This document shows, piece by piece, positions 1 to 7,948 of a DNA stretch of 64,000 nucleotides; position 1 is the stretch's first letter; each line of letters opens with the position of its first letter. This DNA is from an uncultured Tateyamaria sp. (lineage in GTDB: Bacteria > Pseudomonadota > Alphaproteobacteria > Rhodobacterales > Rhodobacteraceae). The DNA lies in NCBI RefSeq assembly GCF_947503705.1, contig NZ_CANNES010000006.1, positions 124,001 through 188,000 on the forward strand, written 5' to 3'. A program made the position numbers and the translations under genes. The notes under the pieces were generated by a model that ran no database searches, was not told the DNA's origin, and was given only the letters and a program-made list of their open reading frames with translations.

Positions 1-778
1 TCTCGCGGTTGCGGTGTTGGGATTTTTCCGAACTGGTAACGACAAGGCCCGTGGGCAGGTGCGTGATGCGTACGGCACTGTCGGTTGTGTTCACGTGCTG
101 CCCGCCCGCCCCCGAGGCACGCATGGTATCGATGCGAATATCCCCGGGGTTGATGTCGATATCCACGTCTTCCGCCTCTGGCAGAACGGCCACCGTGGCA
201 GCAGATGTATGGATGCGCCCGCCGCTTTCGGTTGTGGGCACACGCTGTACCCGGTGCACACCGGATTCGTATTTCAACCGGGCAAAGACGTTCTCGCCCT
301 TGATATGAGCCACCACTTCCTTGATGCCGCCCAACTCGGTGGCCTGCTCTTCAATGATCTCCACACGCCAGCCCTGCGCCTCTGCATAACGCTGATACAT
401 GCGCAGCAAGTCACCCGCAAAAAGGGCGGCTTCATCGCCCCCCGTCCCGGGTCGTATCTCCAGCATCGCAGGACGGGCATCAGCGGCATCCTTGGGCAAC
501 AGCGACAGTTGCAAGGCGGCCTCGGCTTCCGGCAAAGCCGCCTTCAACCGGGGCACTTCCTCCGCGGCCAGCTCCGCCATGTCGGGATCGTCCAGCATCG
601 CTTCGGCCTCGCCCAACTCATCCACCAGACGGGTATAGGTCTCGATCTGCTCCACCACCGGGCGCAAATCGGAATACTCCTTGGCCAGCACCGCAATATC
701 GTCCGACCCAGCCGCCATCGCCGCTTCAAGATATTGAAAGCGTTGGGTGATCTGAATAAGGCGGTCTTGCGCGATCAT
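1..778 (-). CDS. prfA: Peptide chain release factor 1, 3' part outside the window
   Basis: Release factor 1 reads UAA and UAG in the ribosomal A site and triggers release of the finished protein. The frame is open to the left edge and gives 259 codons from the ATG; the family is about 350-360 residues, so roughly the last 95 are missing. The N-terminus [19 protein letters not shown] fits the RF1 helical domain. [14 protein letters not shown] holds the PxT stop-codon tripeptide, and [17 protein letters not shown] holds the catalytic GGQ near residue 230. No clear Shine-Dalgarno precedes the ATG. In relatives prmC often follows, but that would lie outside the window. A long ORF on the other strand is its shadow. 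Confidence 0.95.
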   Translation of the reverse strand, partial: MIAQDRLIQITQRFQYLEAAMAAGSDDIAVLAKEYSDLRPVVEQIETYTRLVDELGEAEAMLDDPDMAELAAEEVPRLKAALPEAEAALQLSLLPKDAADARPAMLEIRPGTGGDEAALFAGDLLRMYQRYAEAQGWRVEIIEEQATELGGIKEVVAHIKGENVFARLKYESGVHRVQRVPTTESGGRIHTSAATVAVLPEAEDVDIDINPGDIRIDTMRASGAGGQHVNTTDSAVRITHLPTGLVVTSSEKSQHRNRE

Positions 779-839
779 GTCGCGGGTTTGATCCAAGCAG
801 GGCCTTTGGTCAAGAGGCCGTTCGTGCTATATGGAGCGC

Positions 840-1151
840 ATGAAAAAGCTTATCGTTCTTTCCGCCCTCATGGTCAGCCCGGTACTCACCCCGGCTCTGG
901 CCGATGTCACCAGCCCCTCCGGCAAAACGGTCGAATGCTACTGCACCGACAAATCCGGCGCCCGGGTCGAGCTTGGTCAAACTGTCTGTCTGAACGTGGG
1001 CGGGCGCATGTTCATGGCGCAATGCCAGATGTCGCTGAACTCGCCCATGTGGCGAGAGGTCGAACAAGGATGCCTCAGTTCGTCGCTGTCATCCCCGTTC
1101 GGCGACAGCCCGCAACCGCTCCAGTCGTTTGCCGTTCACTCCCAGATCTGA
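840..1151 (+). CDS. Small exported cysteine-rich protein, unknown function
   Basis: Unrecognised protein of 103 residues from the ATG at 840; another ATG lies nine bases upstream. MKKLIVLSALMVSPVLTPALA is a typical Sec signal peptide with an ALA-type cleavage site. The mature part starts DVTSPSGKTVECYCTDKSG and has about five cysteines, which suggests disulfides in the periplasm. The last 20 or so residues (SSSLSSPFGDSPQPL onward) look low in complexity and lie over the 3' end of the opposing DUF1499 gene, so the C-terminus may be a late extension past an older stop. It is transcribed away from prfA. Confidence 0.7.
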   Translation: MKKLIVLSALMVSPVLTPALADVTSPSGKTVECYCTDKSGARVELGQTVCLNVGGRMFMAQCQMSLNSPMWREVEQGCLSSSLSSPFGDSPQPLQSFAVHSQI

Positions 1152-1505
1152 TCGGCCAAAGCGCAGGCGCGCGAACATCCGGATCTGACCGTCCACATAC
1201 TCGACTGTGGTAAAATCGGGAAAGCCGATCCACTTGCTGCGTGTGCGATAGGTTACACGCCTGTCATCCACAGACCCGGCAATCACATCCGTGCGTGGCA
1301 GGGCACGGGCTGCGGCATCAATGCGGGCCAAGGCGTCTGGCTCGGCCTCAAAAACCCGGATCGCCCCGCCGGTCAGATCCTGGCTCTCAGTCGCCTCAAC
1401 CGGCTGATGCCAACGGCGCGCATCCGTGGGCGCCAACCGCACGAACAACGAACCAGAGATCACGAAAACTAAAATAAAAACAAGTAGATACACGACGAGC
1501 TTCAT
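1089..1505 (-). CDS. DUF1499 family membrane-anchored protein
   Basis: 138 residues. One N-terminal membrane segment (LVVYLLVFILVFVISGSLFV) is followed by a soluble domain with the DUF1499 pattern: EPDALARIDAAARALPRTDV, then RSKWIGFPDFTTVEYVDGQ, then a basic RLRFGRSDLGVNGKRLERL end. The family has no established biochemical function; such proteins are seen as envelope-associated. The ATG lies 34 bases after the speB-like gene on the same strand, and a copy of the AT-rich repeated element lies directly against it. Its 3' end overlaps the opposing small exported protein by 63 bases. The family call rests on motif memory. Confidence 0.72.
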   Translation of the reverse strand: MKLVVYLLVFILVFVISGSLFVRLAPTDARRWHQPVEATESQDLTGGAIRVFEAEPDALARIDAAARALPRTDVIAGSVDDRRVTYRTRSKWIGFPDFTTVEYVDGQIRMFARLRFGRSDLGVNGKRLERLRAVAERG

Positions 1506-1531
1506 CTTTCATTGTTCCAGTAAATATTCAA
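1506..1531 (-). repeat. Copy a of the AT-rich repeated element
   Basis: Read on the minus strand this is TTGAATATTTACTGGAACA followed by ATGAAAG, and it abuts the DUF1499 start codon. It matches the core seen at five other places in the window (GTATTTTTGGAACA then ATGAAG) with two or three changes. This copy has no GC hairpin ahead of it. Here it forms the whole leader between the ureohydrolase stop and the next ATG. Confidence 0.5.
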
Positions 1532-1539
1532 TCGCGCCA

Positions 1540-2484
1540 TCAACGATAGGCAACGCCAGGCAAAATACACAACAGTTCATACAGGATATTCGCCCCCGTG
1601 AGCGCCGTATTGCCGGACGTATCATAGGGTGGTGACACCTCCACCAGATCACAGCCCACAATGTTCACCCCTTTCAGCGCCCGGATCAGCTGCATTGCCT
1701 GCGGCGTGGTCAACCCACCGATCTCCGGTGTCCCGGTGCCCGGCGCATAAGCCGGATCAAGGCTGTCGATGTCGTAGGTGACATAAACCGGCCCGTCGCC
1801 AATATCGCGGCGAATCTCGGCGCCAAGCGTGCTCAGGTCACGGCCCCACAGCTCGGGCGCCAGAAACTGCTGAAACCCCCAACCGGCCGCTTCGGTAAAG
1901 TCTTCTGCCGAATAACCCGTACCGCGCAGCCCAATCTGGTAGGTTTTTGAGGGGTTTATCAGCCCTTCTTCATAGGCGCGGCGAAACACGGTTCCGTGGG
2001 TCTCACGCTCACCAAACATCTCATCGTTAACGTCCGCATGGGCATCCACATGGACCAGGGCCACGGGCCCATGACGCTTGGCAATACCCCTCAGGATCGG
2101 CAAGGTGATCGAATGATCTCCCCCAATGGCCATGGGGATCACATCAAAGTTGAGGATTGCATCATAACTCTCTGAAATAATGCGCAGACTATCCGCCAGC
2201 GAAAAAGTATTGATCGCCAGATCGCCAATATCGGCAACCTGCAGACTGTCAAAGGGCGCGGCACCCGTCTGCAAATTGTAAGGCCGGATCATCGCAGACT
2301 CAGACCGCACCTGCTTGGGGCCAAAACGCGTCCCCGACCGCCAGGACGTCCCGATATCCATCGGAATGCCCAGCACCGCCACATCCAACCCCAAAAGGTC
2401 ATTGGCAAAGGGCAGGCGCATGAACGTGTTCGGCCCCGAAAATCGGGCCAGCTCATTGCCACTGATGGGCTGGTTCTTAGGCAC
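1540..2484 (-). CDS. speB: Agmatinase-family ureohydrolase, second of a tandem pair
   Basis: Mn-dependent ureohydrolase, probably agmatinase (agmatine to putrescine and urea) or a related guanidino-acid hydrolase. The metal-site motifs are all present: AIGGDHSITLP, VHVDAHADVND, and TYDIDSLDPAYAPGTGTPE. I use the GTG start that gives VPKNQPISGNE and 314 residues, normal for the family; it overlaps the upstream paralogue by 8 bases, which suggests translational coupling. The open frame continues further upstream, but only as shadow of that gene. The substrate cannot be read from the sequence, because guanidinobutyrase and guanidinopropionase share these motifs. Confidence 0.85.
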   Translation of the reverse strand: MPKNQPISGNELARFSGPNTFMRLPFANDLLGLDVAVLGIPMDIGTSWRSGTRFGPKQVRSESAMIRPYNLQTGAAPFDSLQVADIGDLAINTFSLADSLRIISESYDAILNFDVIPMAIGGDHSITLPILRGIAKRHGPVALVHVDAHADVNDEMFGERETHGTVFRRAYEEGLINPSKTYQIGLRGTGYSAEDFTEAAGWGFQQFLAPELWGRDLSTLGAEIRRDIGDGPVYVTYDIDSLDPAYAPGTGTPEIGGLTTPQAMQLIRALKGVNIVGCDLVEVSPPYDTSGNTALTGANILYELLCILPGVAYR

Positions 2485-3445
2485 CTTCCCGCATCCTCCA
2501 CCCCAGCAACTGACATATTTCAACGGCCACATGGGCACCTGCAATCGCCGTGGCGCCCGTGGTGTCAAAGGGCGGGGAAACCTCCACAATGTCACCGCCG
2601 CGAATGTTCACACCTGCAAGGCCGCGCAGCAACGCCGCGGCCTGGGCTGACGACAGCCCGCCCCACACCGGCGTCCCCGTTCCCGGGGCAAAGGCGGGGT
2701 CAAGCCCGTCAATGTCAAAGCTGAGGTAACAGGGCCGATCCCCGACAATCTCGCGCGCCCGCGCGGCGGCGGCTTCCGGCCCGATCCGGTGAAATTCGGG
2801 CGCGTCGATGATGTTCACGCCCAGCGTATCCTCATTCGTGGTCCGTATCCCGATCTGGACCGAGGTGGCCGGGTCCACGATCCCCGACTTCACCGCCTTG
2901 TAAAACATCGTGCCGTGATCCACGCGATCCATGTCGTCATCGGCCCATGTGTCGGTGTGGGCATCCACCTGGATCAGCGAAATCGGGCCATAAACTTCGG
3001 CATAGGCCTTGAGGATCGGAAAGGAGATATAGTGATCGCCGCCCAGCACCACGCTGGCGGCACCCGCCTCCAAAATCCCGCGAATATGTGCGGTCAACGC
3101 CGCGGGAAAGGCAGGCACATCCGCATAATCGAACGCCACATCGCCATAATCCACGATGATCCTCTCGCTCAGCACGTCAAAGGGCCAACCATAGGGCGCA
3201 TCGGGCGCTTGCAGCGACGACGCCTCGCGGATTGCGCGCGGCCCCAGCCGCGTGCCCGGGCGGTTCGTCACCGCCTGATCAAACGGCACGCCCGTCACCG
3301 CAATATCCACGCCGCTCAGGTCCTTGGTATAGCGGCGGCGCAAAAACGATGTCGCCCCGCCAAAGGTCAGCTCATAGGACGGCCCGCGCGGATCATCGCG
3401 GGTAAAGGCATGGTCGATTTGGCTTTTGGCATCTTCAAGGGCCAT
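2477..3445 (-). CDS. speB: Agmatinase-family ureohydrolase, first of a tandem pair
   Basis: Same fold as its downstream neighbour, about 322 residues. The metal-ligand motifs are VLGGDHYISFP, IQVDAHTDTWADDD and SFDIDGLDPAFAPGTGTPV. A GTG directly precedes the ATG, so either may start translation; AGAAGAAAG upstream is a plausible ribosome-binding site. The two proteins are clearly diverged rather than a recent copy: the DAHTDTW versus DAHADVN surroundings and N-termini differ, which suggests different guanidino substrates. The amidohydrolase upstream on the same strand, separated by a GC hairpin and a copy of the repeated element, may belong to the same nitrogen-scavenging group. Confidence 0.85.
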   Translation of the reverse strand: MALEDAKSQIDHAFTRDDPRGPSYELTFGGATSFLRRRYTKDLSGVDIAVTGVPFDQAVTNRPGTRLGPRAIREASSLQAPDAPYGWPFDVLSERIIVDYGDVAFDYADVPAFPAALTAHIRGILEAGAASVVLGGDHYISFPILKAYAEVYGPISLIQVDAHTDTWADDDMDRVDHGTMFYKAVKSGIVDPATSVQIGIRTTNEDTLGVNIIDAPEFHRIGPEAAAARAREIVGDRPCYLSFDIDGLDPAFAPGTGTPVWGGLSSAQAAALLRGLAGVNIRGGDIVEVSPPFDTTGATAIAGAHVAVEICQLLGWRMREGA

Positions 3446-3452
3446 CACGCGT

Positions 3453-3493
3453 CTTTCTTCTGTGTTCCAAAATTCCCGGGGGGCAGCGCCCCC
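3453..3493 (-). repeat. GC hairpin plus copy b of the AT-rich repeated element
   Basis: On the minus strand a perfect hairpin GGGGGC-GCT-GCCCCC (3479-3493) is followed by CCGGGAATTTTGGAACA and then CAGAAGAAAG. It lies between the amidohydrolase stop and the first ureohydrolase start. The layout, hairpin then AT-rich element then gene, is the same as between the dppC-like and dppDF-like genes near 37.75 kb. The hairpin could attenuate transcription or stabilise the upstream 3' end. Confidence 0.55.
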
Positions 3494-3498
3494 ATCCG

Positions 3499-4662
3499 CT
3501 AGCGCAAGGGTTGGGCCGTCTCGACCAATCGGGCGAAAAATGACGCGCCAATCGGCGCAACCTCATCGTTGAAGTTGTATTTGGGGTGGTGCACGCCGGC
3601 CCCTTCACCCTGACCCAGCATCAGATAAGCGCCGGGGCGCGCCTCCAGCATATAGGAAAAATCCTCCGCCCCCATGACGGGCTGCAACCGATCTTCGACA
3701 CCCGCGTCACCCGCCACTTCGGCGGCCACCAGCGCGGCAAAGGCTGTCTTGGCCGCGTCGTTCACGGTAGGCGGATACCCAAACTCAAACTTCAGTTCGG
3801 CGGTACAGCCATAGGCCGCGGCCTGGCCCGCCACGATCTCTTCCATCCGGCGCACCACCATCGCCTGCACCTCCTTGTCAAAGGTGCGGACCGTCCCATT
3901 GATATAGGCGGTCTCAGGGATCACGTTTTCAACTGTTCCGGTGTGGATCTGCGTGGTCGAAATGACCAGCGACCCGGCGGTGTTGTGGTTGCGGCTGGTG
4001 ATGGTCTGCAACGCCGTGACAATGCCACAGGCCGCCACAACCGGGTCCACGCAATCATAGGGGCGTGCGCCATGCCCACCCTTGCCGGTCACATGGATGT
4101 GGAACGTGTCGGCGGCGGCCATAATTGGCCCTGCGGTGGTGTGGAACGTGCCGAAATCCTTGCCCGGCGCATTGTGGATGGCATAGACCTCGCTGATGTC
4201 AAAGGTGTCCATGATGCCCTCCTGCACCATCACCTCGCCACCACCGCCCATCTCTTCGGCCGGTTGAAAGATCAGCGCGACGCGGCCGGCAAAGTTGCGC
4301 GTCTCCGCCAGGTATTTCGCGGCCCCCAGCAACATCGCCGTGTGCCCGTCATGGCCACAGGCATGCATTTTGCCCGGATGGGTCGAGGCATAATCGACCC
4401 CCGTTTCCTCCTCGATAGGCAGCGCATCAAAATCCGCGCGCAGGCCAATGGTCGGCCCTTCGCCCTGCCCTTCGATGATGGCGACGATACCTGTTTGCGC
4501 AATCCCGTCATGGATCTCGTCCACCCCGATCTCGTCTAGACGTGCGCGGATAAAGGCCGCCGTCTTGGGGCAGTCAAAGGACAATTCCGGGATCGAATGC
4601 AGATGTTGCCGCCACGCGGTCATCTCCGGGCCTAAGTCTCCAATACGGTTGATGATCGCCAT
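3499..4662 (-). CDS. M20-family amidohydrolase (hippurate hydrolase-like)
   Basis: Zinc-dependent aminoacylase of peptidase family M20D, cleaving N-acyl amino acids such as hippurate or acetylated compounds. The ATG at 4662 has a good AGGAG site and gives 387 residues, the usual length; the frame continues upstream only as shadow of mazG. Visible motifs are LHSIPELSFD, MHACGHDGHTAMLLG (metal ligands), IFQPAEEMGGGGEVM with the catalytic glutamate pair, GKGGHGARP at the start of the dimerisation domain, and PVMGAEDFSYML near the C-terminus. It is divergent from mazG and upstream of the two ureohydrolases. The exact substrate is open. Confidence 0.88.
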   Translation of the reverse strand: MAIINRIGDLGPEMTAWRQHLHSIPELSFDCPKTAAFIRARLDEIGVDEIHDGIAQTGIVAIIEGQGEGPTIGLRADFDALPIEEETGVDYASTHPGKMHACGHDGHTAMLLGAAKYLAETRNFAGRVALIFQPAEEMGGGGEVMVQEGIMDTFDISEVYAIHNAPGKDFGTFHTTAGPIMAAADTFHIHVTGKGGHGARPYDCVDPVVAACGIVTALQTITSRNHNTAGSLVISTTQIHTGTVENVIPETAYINGTVRTFDKEVQAMVVRRMEEIVAGQAAAYGCTAELKFEFGYPPTVNDAAKTAFAALVAAEVAGDAGVEDRLQPVMGAEDFSYMLEARPGAYLMLGQGEGAGVHHPKYNFNDEVAPIGASFFARLVETAQPLR

Positions 4663-4725
4663 GGCTGGACTCCTGATTGCGGGATGCGTCACATGACAGC
4701 AAATCCGAAACCACGGGGGCCTGCA

Positions 4726-5547
4726 ATGGCTGACGATCTGATAAACGACCAAACGGCAGGAATTGAGCGTCTTTTGGAAATCATGCGCCGGTTGCGTGAC
4801 CCCGAAACCGGCTGCCCCTGGGATATCGAGCAAACCTTCCAGACCATCGCGCCCTACACGATCGAAGAGGCCTACGAGGTCGCCGACGCGATCGAGCGCG
4901 CCGATTGGCCCGAGCTTGAGGGCGAGCTGGGCGATCTGTTGCTGCAATCGGTCTACCACACGGCCATGGGCGAAGAGGCCGGCCATTTCACCTTTCAAAC
5001 CGTGGTCACCAACATTTCCAACAAGATGGTGGCCCGGCATCCGCATGTCTTTGGCGACGAAAGCCGCGATAAATCCGCCGAACAACAGACCCGTGACTGG
5101 GAAGCGATCAAGGCGTCCGAACGTGCGGGCAAAGCCCAAAAAGGCACGCTGGATGGCGTGGCGATGAACCTGCCCGCGCTCCTGCGCGCCCTCAAGCTGC
5201 AAAAACGGGCCGCCCGTGTGGGCTTTGACTGGCCCGACACGTCCCATGTGATCGACAAGATCAAGGAAGAAGCTGCGGAACTGGTCGAGGCCCGCGACAC
5301 GATGGGCCACGACGAGATGGTCGACGAAATGGGCGATCTCTTGTTTGTCATGGCCAATCTCGCCCGCCATCTCGACATCGACCCCGAAGAAGCGCTGCGG
5401 CGCACCAACGCCAAATTCACCCGTCGCTTTGGCGCGGTCGAGGCGGCGCTGGCCGAGAGGGGCAAAACACCCCAAGACAGCACGCTAGAGGAAATGGACG
5501 CCCTCTGGAACAATGTCAAACAGGCCGAAAAGGCTAGCCGAAGCTGA
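4726..5547 (+). CDS. mazG: Nucleoside triphosphate pyrophosphohydrolase MazG
   Basis: Hydrolyses (d)NTPs to monophosphates and PPi, a housecleaning role tied to (p)ppGpp and nucleotide-pool control. It has two MazG domains: the first holds CPWDIEQTFQTIAPYTIEE and ELGDLLLQSVYH, the second KIKEEAAELVEA and EMGDLLFVMANLARHL, both with the EExxE/ExxD metal-binding pattern. I use the ATG giving MADDLINDQT and 273 residues; an in-frame ATG at 4684 would lie inside the divergent promoter region. The 3' end overlaps the opposing sulfotransferase-like gene by 14 bases. Confidence 0.93.
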   Translation: MADDLINDQTAGIERLLEIMRRLRDPETGCPWDIEQTFQTIAPYTIEEAYEVADAIERADWPELEGELGDLLLQSVYHTAMGEEAGHFTFQTVVTNISNKMVARHPHVFGDESRDKSAEQQTRDWEAIKASERAGKAQKGTLDGVAMNLPALLRALKLQKRAARVGFDWPDTSHVIDKIKEEAAELVEARDTMGHDEMVDEMGDLLFVMANLARHLDIDPEEALRRTNAKFTRRFGAVEAALAERGKTPQDSTLEEMDALWNNVKQAEKASRS

Positions 5548-6403
5548 TCCCGTCCATTTTCGAAATCACATCAAGATCATGGGTATAACGCTCTGACCAA
5601 AAACGCTTTTCCGCATCGGAAAACGCGGCAAAACCACGCGGGCCCCTGTCGTCCTTATGCGCGCCCACGATCTCTTGCCACGCGGCCCTGTTCAACGTCT
5701 CACCCGCCCGGTAACGCACCTGCAACGCCTCCAGCGCGGCATCGGTGGCGCTCAGGTTCATCACGCGCTGCGGCTCTTTCAAAGCGTCTGCGTCCAGCCC
5801 CGGCACCATCCGCGCCAACAACGCCGCACTGGTCCCGCGTTCCGCATAAGGGATCACAGTCATGGTCTCGGGGCGCAGCACATCGCGCATCACCGCCAGT
5901 AACTCAGGCCAGCCGCGATCCATCGACAGATAATGCGGGCGCAGCGCCTCGAAATCCTCTACAGCATTGTCCTCGGCCCGCTTGCGATAGCCTGACACAA
6001 ACAGCTCGTCATAGGGGCGCACGACAAAAAGCACATGGGCAATCGGCCGGTCCCAGGCCGCACGCAGCACAGCACATCGCGCCTCTGCCGCCGGATAAAA
6101 CCGGCCCGACATGAAATGCATCATCCGGCCGGGAATATTCTCCTCCGACAGGATCAGGTTCCTGCCACCGCAATGATCTGCAAGGGTTTTTCGGGCCTTC
6201 GCAATGGCCGCCTCCGTCACCCCATCCTTGGGGCGCGGCAGGCGCAGCGCCAGCTTGCCCGACGGAATATCGTCGCGCCCCGGATAGGCCATGGCCCATC
6301 CCGCTGCCGCCAACGCCTTGCGATTGCGGTGCAAACACATCTGAAACGACGATGTGCCCGTGCGATGCGCACCTGCGTGAAGGAATAGTCGAGCCTCAGC
6401 CAT
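5534..6403 (-). CDS. Sulfotransferase-like P-loop protein
   Basis: 289 residues. The N-terminus LFLHAGAHRTGTSSFQ resembles the 5' phosphosulfate-binding loop (P-loop-like) of PAPS-dependent sulfotransferases, and the segment HVLFVVRPYDELFVSGYRKR resembles their 3' phosphate-binding region with its R/S pair. Together they suggest transfer of sulfate to a saccharide or other acceptor, but no specific family is certain; many bacterial members are annotated only as hypothetical. It has no signal peptide. It is divergent from the nucleoside hydrolase and convergent with mazG, so the context does not help. Confidence 0.6.
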   Translation of the reverse strand: MAEARLFLHAGAHRTGTSSFQMCLHRNRKALAAAGWAMAYPGRDDIPSGKLALRLPRPKDGVTEAAIAKARKTLADHCGGRNLILSEENIPGRMMHFMSGRFYPAAEARCAVLRAAWDRPIAHVLFVVRPYDELFVSGYRKRAEDNAVEDFEALRPHYLSMDRGWPELLAVMRDVLRPETMTVIPYAERGTSAALLARMVPGLDADALKEPQRVMNLSATDAALEALQVRYRAGETLNRAAWQEIVGAHKDDRGPRGFAAFSDAEKRFWSERYTHDLDVISKMDGISFG

Positions 6404-6528
6404 ACCCGCCCTTATGCCAGCGCCGTGACAACGCGCAAGCTTTTGCGCAAACCCTGCGGGACGTTCTGGACAAGGGGTGCCAAAGCGGCCACGGTGCGCG
6501 CGATTTCATCACCGCTCACGAGGGTCCC

Positions 6529-7470
6529 ATGGCACCGCGCAAGATCATCATCGACACCGACCCCGGCCAGGACGACGCGGTAGCCATCCTCTTGGCGCTG
6601 GCCAGCCCTGACGAGGTTGACGTGCTCGGCATCACGGCTGTCGCAGGTAACGTACCGCTCGACCTCACCTCCAAGAACGCCCTTATTATCTGTGAGTTGG
6701 CAGGCAAAGTTGATGTTCCGGTCTATGCAGGCTGCGACCGCCCCTTGGGTCGCCCGCTGGTGACGGCAGAACACGTGCACGGCAAAACCGGGCTTGATGG
6801 CCCATCCCTGCCTGATCCGACCAAGCAACTCACCCCCGGCCACGGCGTCGACTTCATCATCGACACCCTGCGCAGCGAGGCCCCGGGCACTGTTACGCTC
6901 TGCCCGCTCGGTCCGCTGACAAACATTGCCACCGCCTTCCAAAAGGCCCCCGATATCGTCGACAAGGTCCAGCAGGTCGTGCTGATGGGCGGCGCCTATT
7001 TCGAGGTGGGAAACATCACACCCACGGCGGAATTCAACATCTATGTCGACCCACAAGCCGCTGATATCGTGTTTAAATCCGGCATAGATATCGTGGTCAT
7101 GCCGCTCGACGTCACACACAAGGCGTTGGTCACCCAATCGCGCAACGATGCCTTTCGCGCGCTCGGCACCCCCACAGGCATCGCCGTGGCGCAAATGACG
7201 GACTTCTTTGAACGGTTCGACAAGGAAAAATACGGCTCGGCGGGCGCGCCGCTCCATGACCCTTGTGTCACGGCCTACCTGATCAAGCCCGACCTGTTCA
7301 CCGGCCGCCGCGTGAATGTAGAGATTGAAACCCAATCCGAACTCACCCTGGGCATGACCGTTGCCGATTGGTGGGGCGTCACGGATCGGCCCAAAAACGC
7401 GCTCTTTATCGGGGATCTGGACGACGACGGCTTCTTTGCTCTGCTGACCGAACGATTGGCCAGGTTGTGA
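6529..7470 (+). CDS. Inosine-uridine preferring nucleoside hydrolase
   Basis: Hydrolyses ribonucleosides to base and ribose in salvage. The Ca-binding signature KIIIDTDPGQDDAVAILLAL is at the N-terminus. VLMGGAYFEVGNITPTAEFN carries further active-site residues, and APLHDPCVTAYL has the late catalytic His-Asp pair. I start at the ATG giving MAPRKIIIDTD (313 residues, standard length); the longer frame upstream is non-coding. Its stop codon overlaps the next gene in GTGA, so the GNAT gene is probably translationally coupled. Nucleoside specificity is not readable. Confidence 0.9.
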   Translation: MAPRKIIIDTDPGQDDAVAILLALASPDEVDVLGITAVAGNVPLDLTSKNALIICELAGKVDVPVYAGCDRPLGRPLVTAEHVHGKTGLDGPSLPDPTKQLTPGHGVDFIIDTLRSEAPGTVTLCPLGPLTNIATAFQKAPDIVDKVQQVVLMGGAYFEVGNITPTAEFNIYVDPQAADIVFKSGIDIVVMPLDVTHKALVTQSRNDAFRALGTPTGIAVAQMTDFFERFDKEKYGSAGAPLHDPCVTAYLIKPDLFTGRRVNVEIETQSELTLGMTVADWWGVTDRPKNALFIGDLDDDGFFALLTERLARL

Positions 7471-7916
7471 GCGCCGCCCTCACCCTGGCCACGCCCGCGC
7501 ATTTCGACCGTTTGATCCCCCTCGTCGCCGCCTTCCACGCCGAAGAAGGGCTGACACTCTCTGACGACCAGCGCAGCGCCGCGATCATGCCCCTGCTTGA
7601 AGGTATCCCGCACGGTGCCGCCTATCTCATCGGCCCGCCGCGCGCGCCCATCGGTTATATCGTGGTCACCTTTGGCTGGTCCGTCGAATTTGGCGGCATG
7701 GACGGGTTCGTGGACGAATTGTTCGTGCGCCCGGGCGTGCGCGGACGCGGGATCGCCAGCGAAGTCCTCATATCCCTGCCCCGCGCGCTGGCCGGCGCAG
7801 GCCTCAAGGCCCTGCACCTCGAGGTCGGTACGGACAATGAAGGCGCGCAACGAATTTACAGCCGCGCAGGCTTCCGGCTCCGCGACGGCTACCACCTGAT
7901 GACGCGGATGCTCTAG
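7467..7916 (+). CDS. GNAT-family N-acetyltransferase
   Basis: 149 residues from a GTG whose last two bases form the stop of the nucleoside hydrolase (GTGA overlap); this start fits the domain, which begins at TLATPAHFDRLIPLVAAFH. The acetyl-CoA loop is VDELFVRPGVRGRGIASEV (R-x-x-G-x-G/A), followed by LHLEVGTDNEGAQRIYSRAGF, the usual beta-bulge and C-terminal motif. The acceptor is unknown. The coupling to a nucleoside hydrolase suggests a common transcript rather than a demonstrated joint pathway. Confidence 0.8.
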   Translation: MSAALTLATPAHFDRLIPLVAAFHAEEGLTLSDDQRSAAIMPLLEGIPHGAAYLIGPPRAPIGYIVVTFGWSVEFGGMDGFVDELFVRPGVRGRGIASEVLISLPRALAGAGLKALHLEVGTDNEGAQRIYSRAGFRLRDGYHLMTRML

Positions 7917-7948
7917 CCAACGACCCCGGCGCGGCCTATCTCAAGGAC

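Noticed and set aside
14-1213. Plus-strand open frame of 399 codons opposite prfA
   Set aside because: The minus strand encodes an unmistakable RF1 (GGQ, PxT); the plus frame is its low-complexity His/Arg/Gln-rich shadow.
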